A DNA stretch of 10,943 nt from an uncultured bacterium (lineage in GTDB: Bacteria; Actinomycetota; UBA4738; HRBIN12): the NCBI GenBank assembly GCA_937881155.1, contig CALGFI010000029.1:1-10943 (forward strand), given 5' to 3'. The stretch's first letter is position 1. Each line of letters begins with the position of its first letter. The translations under genes and the position numbers were made by a program. Below, one piece after another: positions 5,328-10,943 of the stretch. The notes under the pieces were generated by a model. The model was given only the letters and a program-made list of their open reading frames with translations, did no database searches and was not told the DNA's origin.

Positions 5328-5719
5328 GCTGTCTCCTTCGCTGCCCGCCGGTCGACGAGCTCCATGAGGCGATCCGTGAGCTGAAACGGGTCGACGGGTG
5401 GGGCGAACCATGCGTCGGCGCCCGACCAACGCGCGAGCCACGCGTCCTGTGGCCGTGCGAGCAGGACGACGATGACGCCGTCGTACGGATCGGGACGATC
5501 GCGCACGGTCCTCGCCAGCGAGAACGCGCCCGCGCGCGAGGCCAGCTCGTCGGCGACGATCGCGTCGGGGCGCTCACGAAGCGCGATACGCACGCCCTCG
5601 TCCCCGTTCGTCGCCTCGAGGAAACGGATCGGCTCGGCGATTCGACGCTCGATCCCGCGCACGACCAATCGCATCAGCTCGCGCGACCTCGGGTCGGGCG
5701 AGACGAGCAGGACCTTCAC
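5324..5719 (-). CDS. atypical receiver-domain protein
   Basis: A 131-residue stand-alone CheY-like fold: V-L-L-V-S-P-D-P at the N-terminus, D57 in D-A-I-V-A-D-E, a V-I-V-V-L-L-A strand, and G-A-D-A-W-F-A-P-P-V-D-P-F-Q-L at 100-114. D57 is where phosphorylation occurs in true receivers. However, the acidic pair is reduced to D9, the conserved Thr/Ser is A88, and the conserved Lys is Pro (A-P-P instead of T-K-P). Phosphorylation-dependent switching is therefore doubtful, and a pseudo-receiver or protein-docking role is more likely. There is no output domain and no histidine kinase nearby. The GTG start lies six bases after a TACTAT box, consistent with a leaderless transcript. It heads the five-gene minus-strand unit and overlaps the zinc-ribbon gene by four bases. 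Confidence 0.82.
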   Translation of the reverse strand: MKVLLVSPDPRSRELMRLVVRGIERRIAEPIRFLEATNGDEGVRIALRERPDAIVADELASRAGAFSLARTVRDRPDPYDGVIVVLLARPQDAWLARWSGADAWFAPPVDPFQLTDRLMELVDRRAAKETA

Positions 5720-5725
5720 GCGCGG

Positions 5726-5731
5726 ATAGTA
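5726..5731 (-). promoter_or_regulatory. -10 element for the five-gene minus-strand unit
   Basis: Reading the minus strand, TACTAT is followed by six bases and then the GTG of the receiver-like gene. This fits a leaderless promoter. No good -35 is seen. The 70 bases between this gene and korB hold no convincing terminator, so read-through from korAB is also possible. Confidence 0.6.
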
Positions 5732-5789
5732 CCAACGGTCGTTCGGCGCCCAGAGCGCTTCGGCGCGCGGTCGCAGAGCGACGTCGTGG

Positions 5790-6854
5790 TTACGCCGGTG
5801 CGCCGACGGTCCAGGTGTCGCCGGAGTGCAGGAGCTTCTCGACGCTTCCCTGGCCCAGGCGTTCGGTGGCCGACGCGACCTGCGCGATCGTCGCCTCGCC
5901 GAACACCGGCCGCTCGACCTCGCGGAAGACGCCGATGCACGTCGGTTCGATCGGCCGGTGCGACAGGTGCGCCAGCGCGAACGCCAGCGAAGGACGTCCG
6001 TGAACGTCGTGGACGACGATCCGTTCGGGATCGGTCTCCGTCACGCCGGCGATCTCCAGCCGTCCGTTGTCGCCCACACGGACGCACCGCGCCCCCTCGT
6101 CGAACACGATCGGCTGCCCATGTTCGAGCCGGATCTGGTTGTGGACCCCCTGCGGCTTCTCGCGCACCGCGTCGAAGGCACCGTCGTTGAAGACGTTGCA
6201 GTTCTGATAGATCTCGATGAACGCGGTTCCACGGTGCGCTGCCGCCTGCCGAAGGATCTGCGTCATGTGCTGCCTGTCGTTGTCGACCGTCCGGGCGACG
6301 AAGCTCGCCTCCGCGCCGAGCGCGAGGGCGATCGGGTTGAACGGGTGGTCGACCGAGCCGAACGGCGTCGACTTGGTGACCTTGCCCTCCTCCGACGTCG
6401 GCGAGTACTGACCCTTCGTCAGCCCGTAGATCTGGTTGTTGAACAGGAGGATCTTCATGTTCACGTTGCGGCGGAGCGCGTGGATCAGGTGGTTGCCGCC
6501 GATCGACAAGCCGTCGCCGTCACCTGTGACCACCCACACCGACAGGTCCGGCCGTGCGGTCGCGATCCCCGTCGCGAGGGCAGGAGCCCGCCCGTGGATC
6601 CCGTGCACGCCGTACGTGTCCATGTAGTACGTGAACCGTCCGGAGCACCCGATCCCCGAGACGAACACGGTGTCGTCGGGCTCGATGCCGAGCTCCGGCA
6701 TGAACGACTGCACGATCGCCAGGATCGCGTAATCGCCGCAGCCGGGGCACCAGCGCACCTCCTGGTCGGAGGTGAAGTCCTTCTTGGTCAGGGTTGCGAC
6801 GGCACCTCCTCCGTTGCCCGCGGCGCCGTTGCGTTGGATCTGTGGATCGCTCAT
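5790..6854 (-). CDS. korB: 2-oxoglutarate:ferredoxin oxidoreductase, beta subunit
   Basis: A 354-residue subunit that binds thiamine diphosphate and a [4Fe-4S] cluster. Cluster ligands are C36 and C39 in W-C-P-G-C-G-D, C70 in G-I-G-C-S-G-R and C219 in Q-N-C-N-V-F. The diphosphate/Mg motif is G111-D-G-D-G through N139-N-Q-I-Y-G. With KorA it converts 2-oxoglutarate and CoA to succinyl-CoA, reducing ferredoxin; related enzymes act on pyruvate or other 2-oxo acids. In mycobacteria the same two-gene enzyme supports a CoA-dependent TCA cycle alongside or instead of the NAD-linked dehydrogenase. An ATG overlaps the korA stop as ATGA, so translation is coupled. A roughly 20-residue glycine-rich N-terminal extension precedes the conserved part. 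No fused ferredoxin domain is present. The 2-oxoglutarate assignment rests on the fused-KorA arrangement, not on a proven specificity residue. Confidence 0.93.
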   Translation of the reverse strand: MSDPQIQRNGAAGNGGGAVATLTKKDFTSDQEVRWCPGCGDYAILAIVQSFMPELGIEPDDTVFVSGIGCSGRFTYYMDTYGVHGIHGRAPALATGIATARPDLSVWVVTGDGDGLSIGGNHLIHALRRNVNMKILLFNNQIYGLTKGQYSPTSEEGKVTKSTPFGSVDHPFNPIALALGAEASFVARTVDNDRQHMTQILRQAAAHRGTAFIEIYQNCNVFNDGAFDAVREKPQGVHNQIRLEHGQPIVFDEGARCVRVGDNGRLEIAGVTETDPERIVVHDVHGRPSLAFALAHLSHRPIEPTCIGVFREVERPVFGEATIAQVASATERLGQGSVEKLLHSGDTWTVGAPA

Positions 6855-8695
6855 CGCTCTTCCATCATCCTCAAGATCTCCGTCTCCAACTCCTCCGCGA
6901 AGATCGGCTGTCCCTGTACCTTCGTGTACGACGTCGCGTCGACGAGGAACCGTCCCCGGACGAGCAGCGCGAGCTGTCCGAGGTTCTGCTCCGGGACCAA
7001 CACCTTCTGGTACCGCGAGAGCACTTCACCGAGGTTCGGGGGGAACGGGCTCATGTGCACGACGTGCGCCGTCGCCACCTTGCGCCCCTGGTCGCGTACG
7101 CGCCGGGCCGCGGCCCGGATCGTGCCGAACGTCGACCCCCATCCGACCACGAGCAGCTCGGCGTCGCCGTCGGGATCGTCCACCTCGACCGGCGGAACCT
7201 CGTCCGCGATCTTCGTGACCTTGTCGGCCCGAAGATGCGTCATCCGCTCGTGGTTCTGCGGGTCGTAGCTGATGTCTCCGGTGCCGTCCTCTTTCTCCAG
7301 GCCGCCGATCCGATGGCGGAGACCCTTCGTCCCGGGTATCGCCCACGGCCTGGCCAGGTTCTCGTCGCGCAGGTACGGGAGGAACTCCTGTCCGGCGTTC
7401 GGACCTGTCGCGAAGTTCGGGTCGATCGTCGGGAGTTCGTCCGCATCCGGGATCAACCACGGCTCGGACGAGTTCGCGATGAACGTATCGGAGAGCAGGA
7501 TCACGGGCGTGCGGTACTTCACCGCGATCCTGGCGGCCTCCATCGCGGCCTCGAAGCAGTGCGAGGGCGATTTGGCGGCGACGATCGGCAACGGTGACTC
7601 GCCGTGGCGTCCGAACATCGCCAGGAGCAGGTCGGCCTGCTCGGTCTTGGTCGGCATGCCCGTCGATGGGCCGGCGCGCTGGACGTCGACGACCACCATC
7701 GGCAGCTCGAGCGTGACCGCGAGACCGAGCGTCTCGGCCTTCAAGTCCATCCCGGGTCCACTGGTGCCCGTGACGCCGAGGTCCCCCGCGAACGCCGCGC
7801 CGAGCGCGACGTTCGCCGCGGCGATCTCGTCCTCCGCCTGCAAGGTGATCACGCCGAAGTTCTTCAGCCGCGACAGCTCGTGGAGCAGCTCGGAGGCGGG
7901 CGTGATCGGGTAGCTCGCGTAGAACAGGCGCAGACCGCTCCGCTGCGACGCGGCGACGAGGCCCCACGCGAGTGCCGTCGCGCCGGAGATGTTCCGGTAC
8001 GTCCCCGGGGCGACAGGCGCAGGCTTGACGACGTACGACGTCGCGAACAGCTCGGTCGTCTCGCCGAAGTTGTACCCGGCCTTGAACGCGGCCACGTTGG
8101 CGTCGTACAGCTGCTGCTTGTCGCCGAACTTCTTGTGCAGCCAGTTGAGCGTCACGTCGACCGGCCGGCCGTACATCCACGAGAGCAAGCCGAGAGCGAA
8201 CATGTTCTTCGATCGCTCTGCCTCCTTGCGGGTGAGCCCGAGCTCCTCGACGGCGCGAACCGTGATGGAGGTCATCGGCACTCGGTACACCTGGTACCCC
8301 TCGAGCGTCCCGTCCGTGAGCGGGTCGGCGGCGAACCCTGCCTTCTCCAGGTTCCGCGCGTTGAACGCGTCCTCGTTCACGATGATCGTTCCCCCGCGCT
8401 CGACCGTTCCGAGCTCCGCCTTCAGGGCGGCCGGGTTCATCGCGACGAGCACGTTCGGGTGATCGCCGGGGGTCAGGATGTCCGTCGAGGCGAACTGGAT
8501 CTGGAACGCGGAGACGCCGTGAACGGTTCCGGCAGGAGCGCGGATCTCCGCGGGGAAGTCCGGGAGTGTTGCGAGGTCGTTGCCGAGGACGGCCGTCGCA
8601 TTGGTGAAGCGGTCTCCGGTCAGCTGCATGCCGTCACCGGAGTCGCCGGCGAATCGAACGACGACGCGCTTCTTCTCTTCGACCTGCTTCGTCAT
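6851..8695 (-). CDS. korA: 2-oxoglutarate:ferredoxin oxidoreductase, fused gamma-alpha subunit
   Basis: A 614-residue protein in which the gamma domain comes first (V-R-F-A-G-D-S-G-D-G-M at 13-23, A-E-I-R-A-P-A-G near 49-56) and the alpha domain follows. The alpha domain shows Y262-P-I-T-P-A-S, Q286-A-E-D-E, G310-T-S-G-P-G and Q339-R-A-G-P-S-T-G-M-P-T-K. This order and length match KorA of Mycobacterium. The alpha domain binds 2-oxoglutarate with KorB thiamine diphosphate, and the gamma domain helps bind CoA. The ATG start opens M-T-K-Q-V-E-E-K-K-R, just before the first gamma strand. The frame stays open upstream, but those 33 residues are unlike the family. No good ribosome binding site precedes this ATG (GAAGGG is 16 bases away), so an earlier start, for example ATG at 8764, cannot be excluded. 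KorB follows with a four-base overlap. Confidence 0.93.
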   Translation of the reverse strand: MTKQVEEKKRVVVRFAGDSGDGMQLTGDRFTNATAVLGNDLATLPDFPAEIRAPAGTVHGVSAFQIQFASTDILTPGDHPNVLVAMNPAALKAELGTVERGGTIIVNEDAFNARNLEKAGFAADPLTDGTLEGYQVYRVPMTSITVRAVEELGLTRKEAERSKNMFALGLLSWMYGRPVDVTLNWLHKKFGDKQQLYDANVAAFKAGYNFGETTELFATSYVVKPAPVAPGTYRNISGATALAWGLVAASQRSGLRLFYASYPITPASELLHELSRLKNFGVITLQAEDEIAAANVALGAAFAGDLGVTGTSGPGMDLKAETLGLAVTLELPMVVVDVQRAGPSTGMPTKTEQADLLLAMFGRHGESPLPIVAAKSPSHCFEAAMEAARIAVKYRTPVILLSDTFIANSSEPWLIPDADELPTIDPNFATGPNAGQEFLPYLRDENLARPWAIPGTKGLRHRIGGLEKEDGTGDISYDPQNHERMTHLRADKVTKIADEVPPVEVDDPDGDAELLVVGWGSTFGTIRAAARRVRDQGRKVATAHVVHMSPFPPNLGEVLSRYQKVLVPEQNLGQLALLVRGRFLVDATSYTKVQGQPIFAEELETEILRMMEER

Positions 8696-8755
8696 CACGG
8701 CGGGCGCGGGGCCCTTCGCTCCTTGCGTCAATTCGAGGCCACGCGGCGGGTAACC

Positions 8756-8794
8756 CCTGCACATCAGCGTACCGCGTGCATGCGACCTGCACAT
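8756..8794 (+). repeat. direct repeat CCTGCACAT x2 in the korA / aldo-keto reductase divergent region
   Basis: CCTGCACAT occurs at 8756-8764 and again at 8786-8794, a 30-base period (close to three helical turns). The second copy overlaps two inverted repeats. Nothing codes convincingly here, so the pair is a candidate operator for the divergent promoters. The regulator is unknown. Confidence 0.5.
8766..8771 (-). promoter_or_regulatory. candidate -10 element for korAB
   Basis: Minus-strand TACGCT fits the TANNNT class and would start transcription near 8759, leaving a leader of about 64 bases before the korA ATG. No -35 match is seen; the bases where it should lie hold the inverted repeats, as expected for a regulated or activator-dependent promoter. 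This is a candidate only. Confidence 0.35.
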
Positions 8795-8799
8795 GTCGC
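8776..8799. promoter_or_regulatory. overlapping inverted repeats, candidate operator
   Basis: Two nested inverted repeats are present: GTGCA-N7-TGCAC (8776-8792) and GCGAC-N8-GTCGC (8782-8799). They sit directly upstream of the candidate korAB -10. Each arm is only five bases, so chance is possible, but their overlap with the CCTGCACAT direct repeat in a short intergenic region is notable. Confidence 0.4.
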
Positions 8800-8852
8800 G
8801 CCACAGGTTCCGAGAGGCGACCCGTGGTGCGGACCGCCGGCCCGCCCCCTCC

Positions 8853-8879
8853 TACACTGACTCGATTCGGCGGGAGGAG
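8853..8879 (+). promoter_or_regulatory. -10 element and ribosome binding site of the aldo/keto reductase
   Basis: TACACT at 8853-8858 is followed 13 bases later by GGGAGGAG (8872-8879). The ribosome binding site can serve either the GTG at 8882 (GGAGG spaced four bases) or the TTG at 8888 (AGGAG spaced eight bases). This gene therefore has a short leader, unlike its leaderless neighbours. No clear -35. Confidence 0.6.
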
Positions 8880-8881
8880 CT

Positions 8882-9829
8882 GTGGGCTTGAGGACGGCGA
8901 AGCTCGGATCGAACGGCCCGGAGCTCTCCGTCGTGGGGTTCGGCGCGTGGGAGGCCGGCATGGCCGCCGACTGGGGCACGCCGCCGCCCGAGGATCAGGT
9001 CGTCCGCGCGATCGCCACGGTCCTGGAGACCGGCATCAACTGGATCGACACGGCCGAGGTCTACGGCGACGGCACGTCGGAGACGCTCGTCGCGCGCGCG
9101 CTCCGTGGACGGCGCGACGAGGTGCTCATCGCGACGAAGGTCGCGCCTCGCCAGGAGGGGACGGGCTTTCGAGCCGAACAGGTCCGCCGAGCCTGCGAGA
9201 AGAGTCTGAAGCGACTGTCGACCGATCGGATCGACCTGTACCAGCTCCACTGGCCGGACTCGACGGGCGTGCCGGTCGAAGAGACGTGGGCCGCGATGGC
9301 GTCGCTCGTCGAGGAAGGCCTCGTTGGAGCGATCGGCGTGTCGAACTTCGACCAGGGCTTGATCGAGCGGTGCCACGTCATTCGACACGTGGATTCGTTG
9401 CAGCAGGAGTTCTCGATGCTCGCGCCCCAGGACCGCGAGCTGATCCGGTGGTGCGGCGATCAGGGCATCGGCGTTCTCGCGTACGGACCGCTCGCGTACG
9501 GCCTGCTGACCGGCGCCATCACCGCCGACACGGCGTTCGACCGGGGCGACTTCCGGCGCGGCGAGACGTCGCTGTTCGGCAAGGGGCGCCGGGAACGGAG
9601 CCTCGCCGTCGTCGACGCCATGCGGCCGATCGCCGAGCGGCTGGGGATCGTGGTCTCGCAGCTCGCGCTGGCGTGGACGTTCCACCAGCCGGGCGTCACA
9701 TCGGCCATCGCCGGGAGCCGGAACCCCGACCACGTGCGCTCGAACGCCGAGGCCGGCGACGTCGTCCTCGACCGGGCGACGCTCGACGAGCTCGATCGGA
9801 TCCTGGAGCTCGGACCGGCGTTCGCCTGA
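8882..9829 (+). CDS. aldo/keto reductase
   Basis: A 315-residue NADPH-dependent TIM-barrel oxidoreductase that reduces aldehydes or ketones. The catalytic tetrad is present: D56 in I-D-T-A, Y61 in V-Y-G, K86 in A-T-K-V and H123 in Q-L-H-W-P. Further family marks are G-V-S-N-F, and A-I-A-G-S-R-N-P near the C-terminus, which contacts the NADP phosphate. It resembles the general-stress, YajO/YhdN-like branch; the substrate cannot be told. Start choice is open: GTG at 8882 has GGAGG four bases away, while TTG at 8888 has better spacing and gives M-R-T-A-K-L-G, a common family beginning. The difference is two residues. It is divergent from korAB and 20 bases upstream of the USP-Rieske gene, which has its own -10 element. 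Confidence 0.92.
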   Translation: MGLRTAKLGSNGPELSVVGFGAWEAGMAADWGTPPPEDQVVRAIATVLETGINWIDTAEVYGDGTSETLVARALRGRRDEVLIATKVAPRQEGTGFRAEQVRRACEKSLKRLSTDRIDLYQLHWPDSTGVPVEETWAAMASLVEEGLVGAIGVSNFDQGLIERCHVIRHVDSLQQEFSMLAPQDRELIRWCGDQGIGVLAYGPLAYGLLTGAITADTAFDRGDFRRGETSLFGKGRRERSLAVVDAMRPIAERLGIVVSQLALAWTFHQPGVTSAIAGSRNPDHVRSNAEAGDVVLDRATLDELDRILELGPAFA

Positions 9830-9836
9830 TCGCGTG

Positions 9837-9842
9837 TAGGCT
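9837..9842 (+). promoter_or_regulatory. -10 element for a leaderless USP-Rieske transcript
   Basis: TAGGCT is followed by seven bases and then the ATG at 9850, with no Shine-Dalgarno sequence between. This supports a leaderless transcript starting at or beside the ATG, separate from any read-through from the aldo/keto reductase. No -35 match is visible. Confidence 0.55.
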
Positions 9843-9849
9843 CGCGCGA

Positions 9850-10875
9850 ATGGCCTACAAGCGGATCGTCCTGGCCACGGACGGCTCGGCGACGGCGCAG
9901 ACGGCGGAGCTCGTCGCGTGCTCGCTGGCGGCGGCGACGAAGGCCAAGGTGACGATCGCGCACGCGTTCGTCGATCCATCGAGAGCCGAGGCGGCGGTGG
10001 CGCGCGCGGTTCGCATCGCCGAAGAGACCGGACTCAAGAAAACCCAGACGGCGCTGTCACCCGATGACCCCGCCGAGGCGGTGGTGCGGGTCGCGGAGGA
10101 GCAGGACGCCGACCTCATCGTCACCGGGAGCCGTGGCCTGTTCCAGGGCGAGCAGCTGATCGGGAGCGTCGTACGAAAGATCGTCGTGAACGCGCCGTGC
10201 GACGTGCTGTTGACACGCGCCCGCGACGAAGCCGATCGCCAGCACGGGTCTCCCCCGTACCGGCGCATCCTCCTCGCCACCGACGGCTCGGCGACCGCCG
10301 ATCGCGCGGCTCGGAAGGCCTACGCGCTCGCGAATCGCATCGACGCGTCCATGACGCTGCTGTTCGTCGGTCATCCGAAGACCGGAGAGCTCGTCCTCGG
10401 CGACACGGCCAAGTCCATCGGCGAGGGCGCACAGGTGGGCATGATCATCCTCGAGGGCGATCCGGCCGAACAGATCGTTGGCACGGCCGACAAGGAGGGC
10501 TTCGACCTCGTCATCGTGGGGAACAAGGGCCTCACAGGGGCGCGAGCGGCGCTCCTCGGGTCGGTTCCCCGGGACGTCGCGGAGAACGCGAAGTCGGACG
10601 TGCTCGTCGCCCGGACGATCGCGCAGAACCTCTCCGAGATCAGGCCCGGCGAGGGCGGGATCGTCGAGACGGGAGACCACAAGGTCGCCGTCTACCGCCA
10701 TCCGGACGGAAGCGTCACGGCACTATCGGCAACGTGCACGCACATGGGGTGCATCGTGAGGTGGAACGCGGCGGGACGGACGTGGGACTGCCCCTGCCAC
10801 GGCTCTCGCTACGCGCCCACCGGTGCGGTCGTGAACGGCCCGGCCGAACGCCCGCTGCCGCCGTCCGATCTCTGA
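9850..10875 (+). CDS. tandem universal stress protein with C-terminal Rieske domain
   Basis: A 341-residue fusion. USP domain 1 is about 1-124 (A-T-D-G-S at 9-13; G93-x2-G96-x8-G105-S, one residue short of the usual ATP motif). USP domain 2 is about 136-255 (A-T-D-G-S at 143-147; G224-x2-G227-x9-G237-S, the canonical ATP motif). Residues about 256-341 are a Rieske [2Fe-2S] domain: C296-T-H298-M-G-C301 and C314-P-C316-H317-G-S. C296, H298, C314 and H317 are the cluster ligands; C301 and C316 would form the disulfide of the high-potential bc1-like type. The Rieske part resembles the C-terminal domain of some FAD-dependent oxidoreductases. There is no signal peptide or membrane segment, so it is cytoplasmic. 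The frame has no stop across both junctions. ATP or adenylate sensing joined to electron transfer or redox sensing is an inference. The ATG is placed by the start of the first USP strand and the -10 box. Confidence 0.9.
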   Translation: MAYKRIVLATDGSATAQTAELVACSLAAATKAKVTIAHAFVDPSRAEAAVARAVRIAEETGLKKTQTALSPDDPAEAVVRVAEEQDADLIVTGSRGLFQGEQLIGSVVRKIVVNAPCDVLLTRARDEADRQHGSPPYRRILLATDGSATADRAARKAYALANRIDASMTLLFVGHPKTGELVLGDTAKSIGEGAQVGMIILEGDPAEQIVGTADKEGFDLVIVGNKGLTGARAALLGSVPRDVAENAKSDVLVARTIAQNLSEIRPGEGGIVETGDHKVAVYRHPDGSVTALSATCTHMGCIVRWNAAGRTWDCPCHGSRYAPTGAVVNGPAERPLPPSDL

Positions 10876-10899
10876 TCCAGGCGGCCCCGGCGTCTCCGG

Positions 10900-10943
10900 T
10901 CACACCTGCCAGGTCGGCTTCCAGATCATCAGCCACGCGATGA
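10900..10943 (-). CDS. possible 3' end of a convergent gene
   Basis: Reading the minus strand from the window edge, one frame gives I-A-W-L-M-I-W-K-P-T-W-Q-V and then TGA. All 13 third codon positions are G or C, as in real genes here, and the tryptophan-rich end looks like a protein terminus. It would be convergent with the USP-Rieske gene, 24 bases apart. Too little is present to name it, and it may be chance. Confidence 0.3.
   Translation of the reverse strand, partial: IAWLMIWKPTWQV

Noticed and set aside
5732..5789. GC-rich hairpin-like sequence between korB and the receiver-like gene
   Set aside because: The best stem is four bases (GCGC with a CGAA loop) and no T-run follows, so I do not call a terminator.
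5826..8860. Long plus-strand open frames opposite korB and korA
   Set aside because: They are antisense shadows. The minus strand carries complete KorA and KorB motifs with an ATGA overlap.
8776..9849. Extending the USP-Rieske frame upstream to 8776
   Set aside because: The frame is open by chance under the aldo/keto reductase. The upstream part is arginine-rich and the USP fold begins at the ATG at 9850.
10876..10899. CCGG-N5-CCGG after the USP-Rieske stop as a terminator
   Set aside because: Four-base arms and no T-run; not distinguishable from background at this GC content.

Overview
The window is GC-rich, almost fully coding, and reads as chromosome from a member of the Actinomycetota, probably an uncultured soil or sediment lineage. 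The grounds are a WhiB-type iron-sulfur protein, a deazaflavin (F420)-type nitroreductase-family protein, a DnaQ-UvrC fusion of the kind seen in mycobacteria and relatives, a Mycobacterium-like fused KorA plus KorB, an actinobacterial SOS box, and several start codons placed 6-7 bases after a TANNNT -10 element, as in leaderless transcripts. I see no rRNA, tRNA, CRISPR array, insertion sequence or phage gene. No stretch over 300 bases lacks a gene.

Left part, plus strand: the 3' end of a YgfZ-type folate-binding protein, then a small WhiB protein, then a DEDDh exonuclease / GIY-YIG (UvrC/Cho-like) fusion nuclease. The nuclease promoter carries a near-perfect LexA box between its -35 and -10. 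Next comes a thiolase with an in-frame 219-bp internal tandem duplication, followed by a stand-alone Lrp/AsnC ligand-binding (RAM) domain protein.

Middle, minus strand: a tight five-gene unit transcribed from about 5719 down to 4341. It holds a degenerate receiver-domain protein, a short zinc-ribbon-like protein, a small unknown protein, a 35-residue single-pass membrane protein, and the deazaflavin-type nitroreductase-family protein. Its junctions are overlapping, abutting or only a few bases apart, except for a 25-base gap with an uncertain start. Upstream of it on the same strand is korA-korB, the ferredoxin-linked 2-oxoglutarate oxidoreductase, with ATGA overlap.

Right part, plus strand: a 186-bp divergent region rich in small repeats separates korA from an aldo/keto reductase. 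Then comes a protein with two universal-stress (USP) domains and a C-terminal Rieske [2Fe-2S] domain, an unusual fusion. The last bases look like the 3' end of a convergent minus-strand gene.

The most interesting items are the USP-USP-Rieske fusion, the thiolase duplication in which all 11 base differences between copies change the amino acid, the SOS box on the fusion nuclease, and the small-protein operon with a degenerate receiver and a three-cysteine zinc ribbon. No single undescribed multi-gene system is proven here. Functions are assigned from motifs read by eye; no alignment or database search was run.
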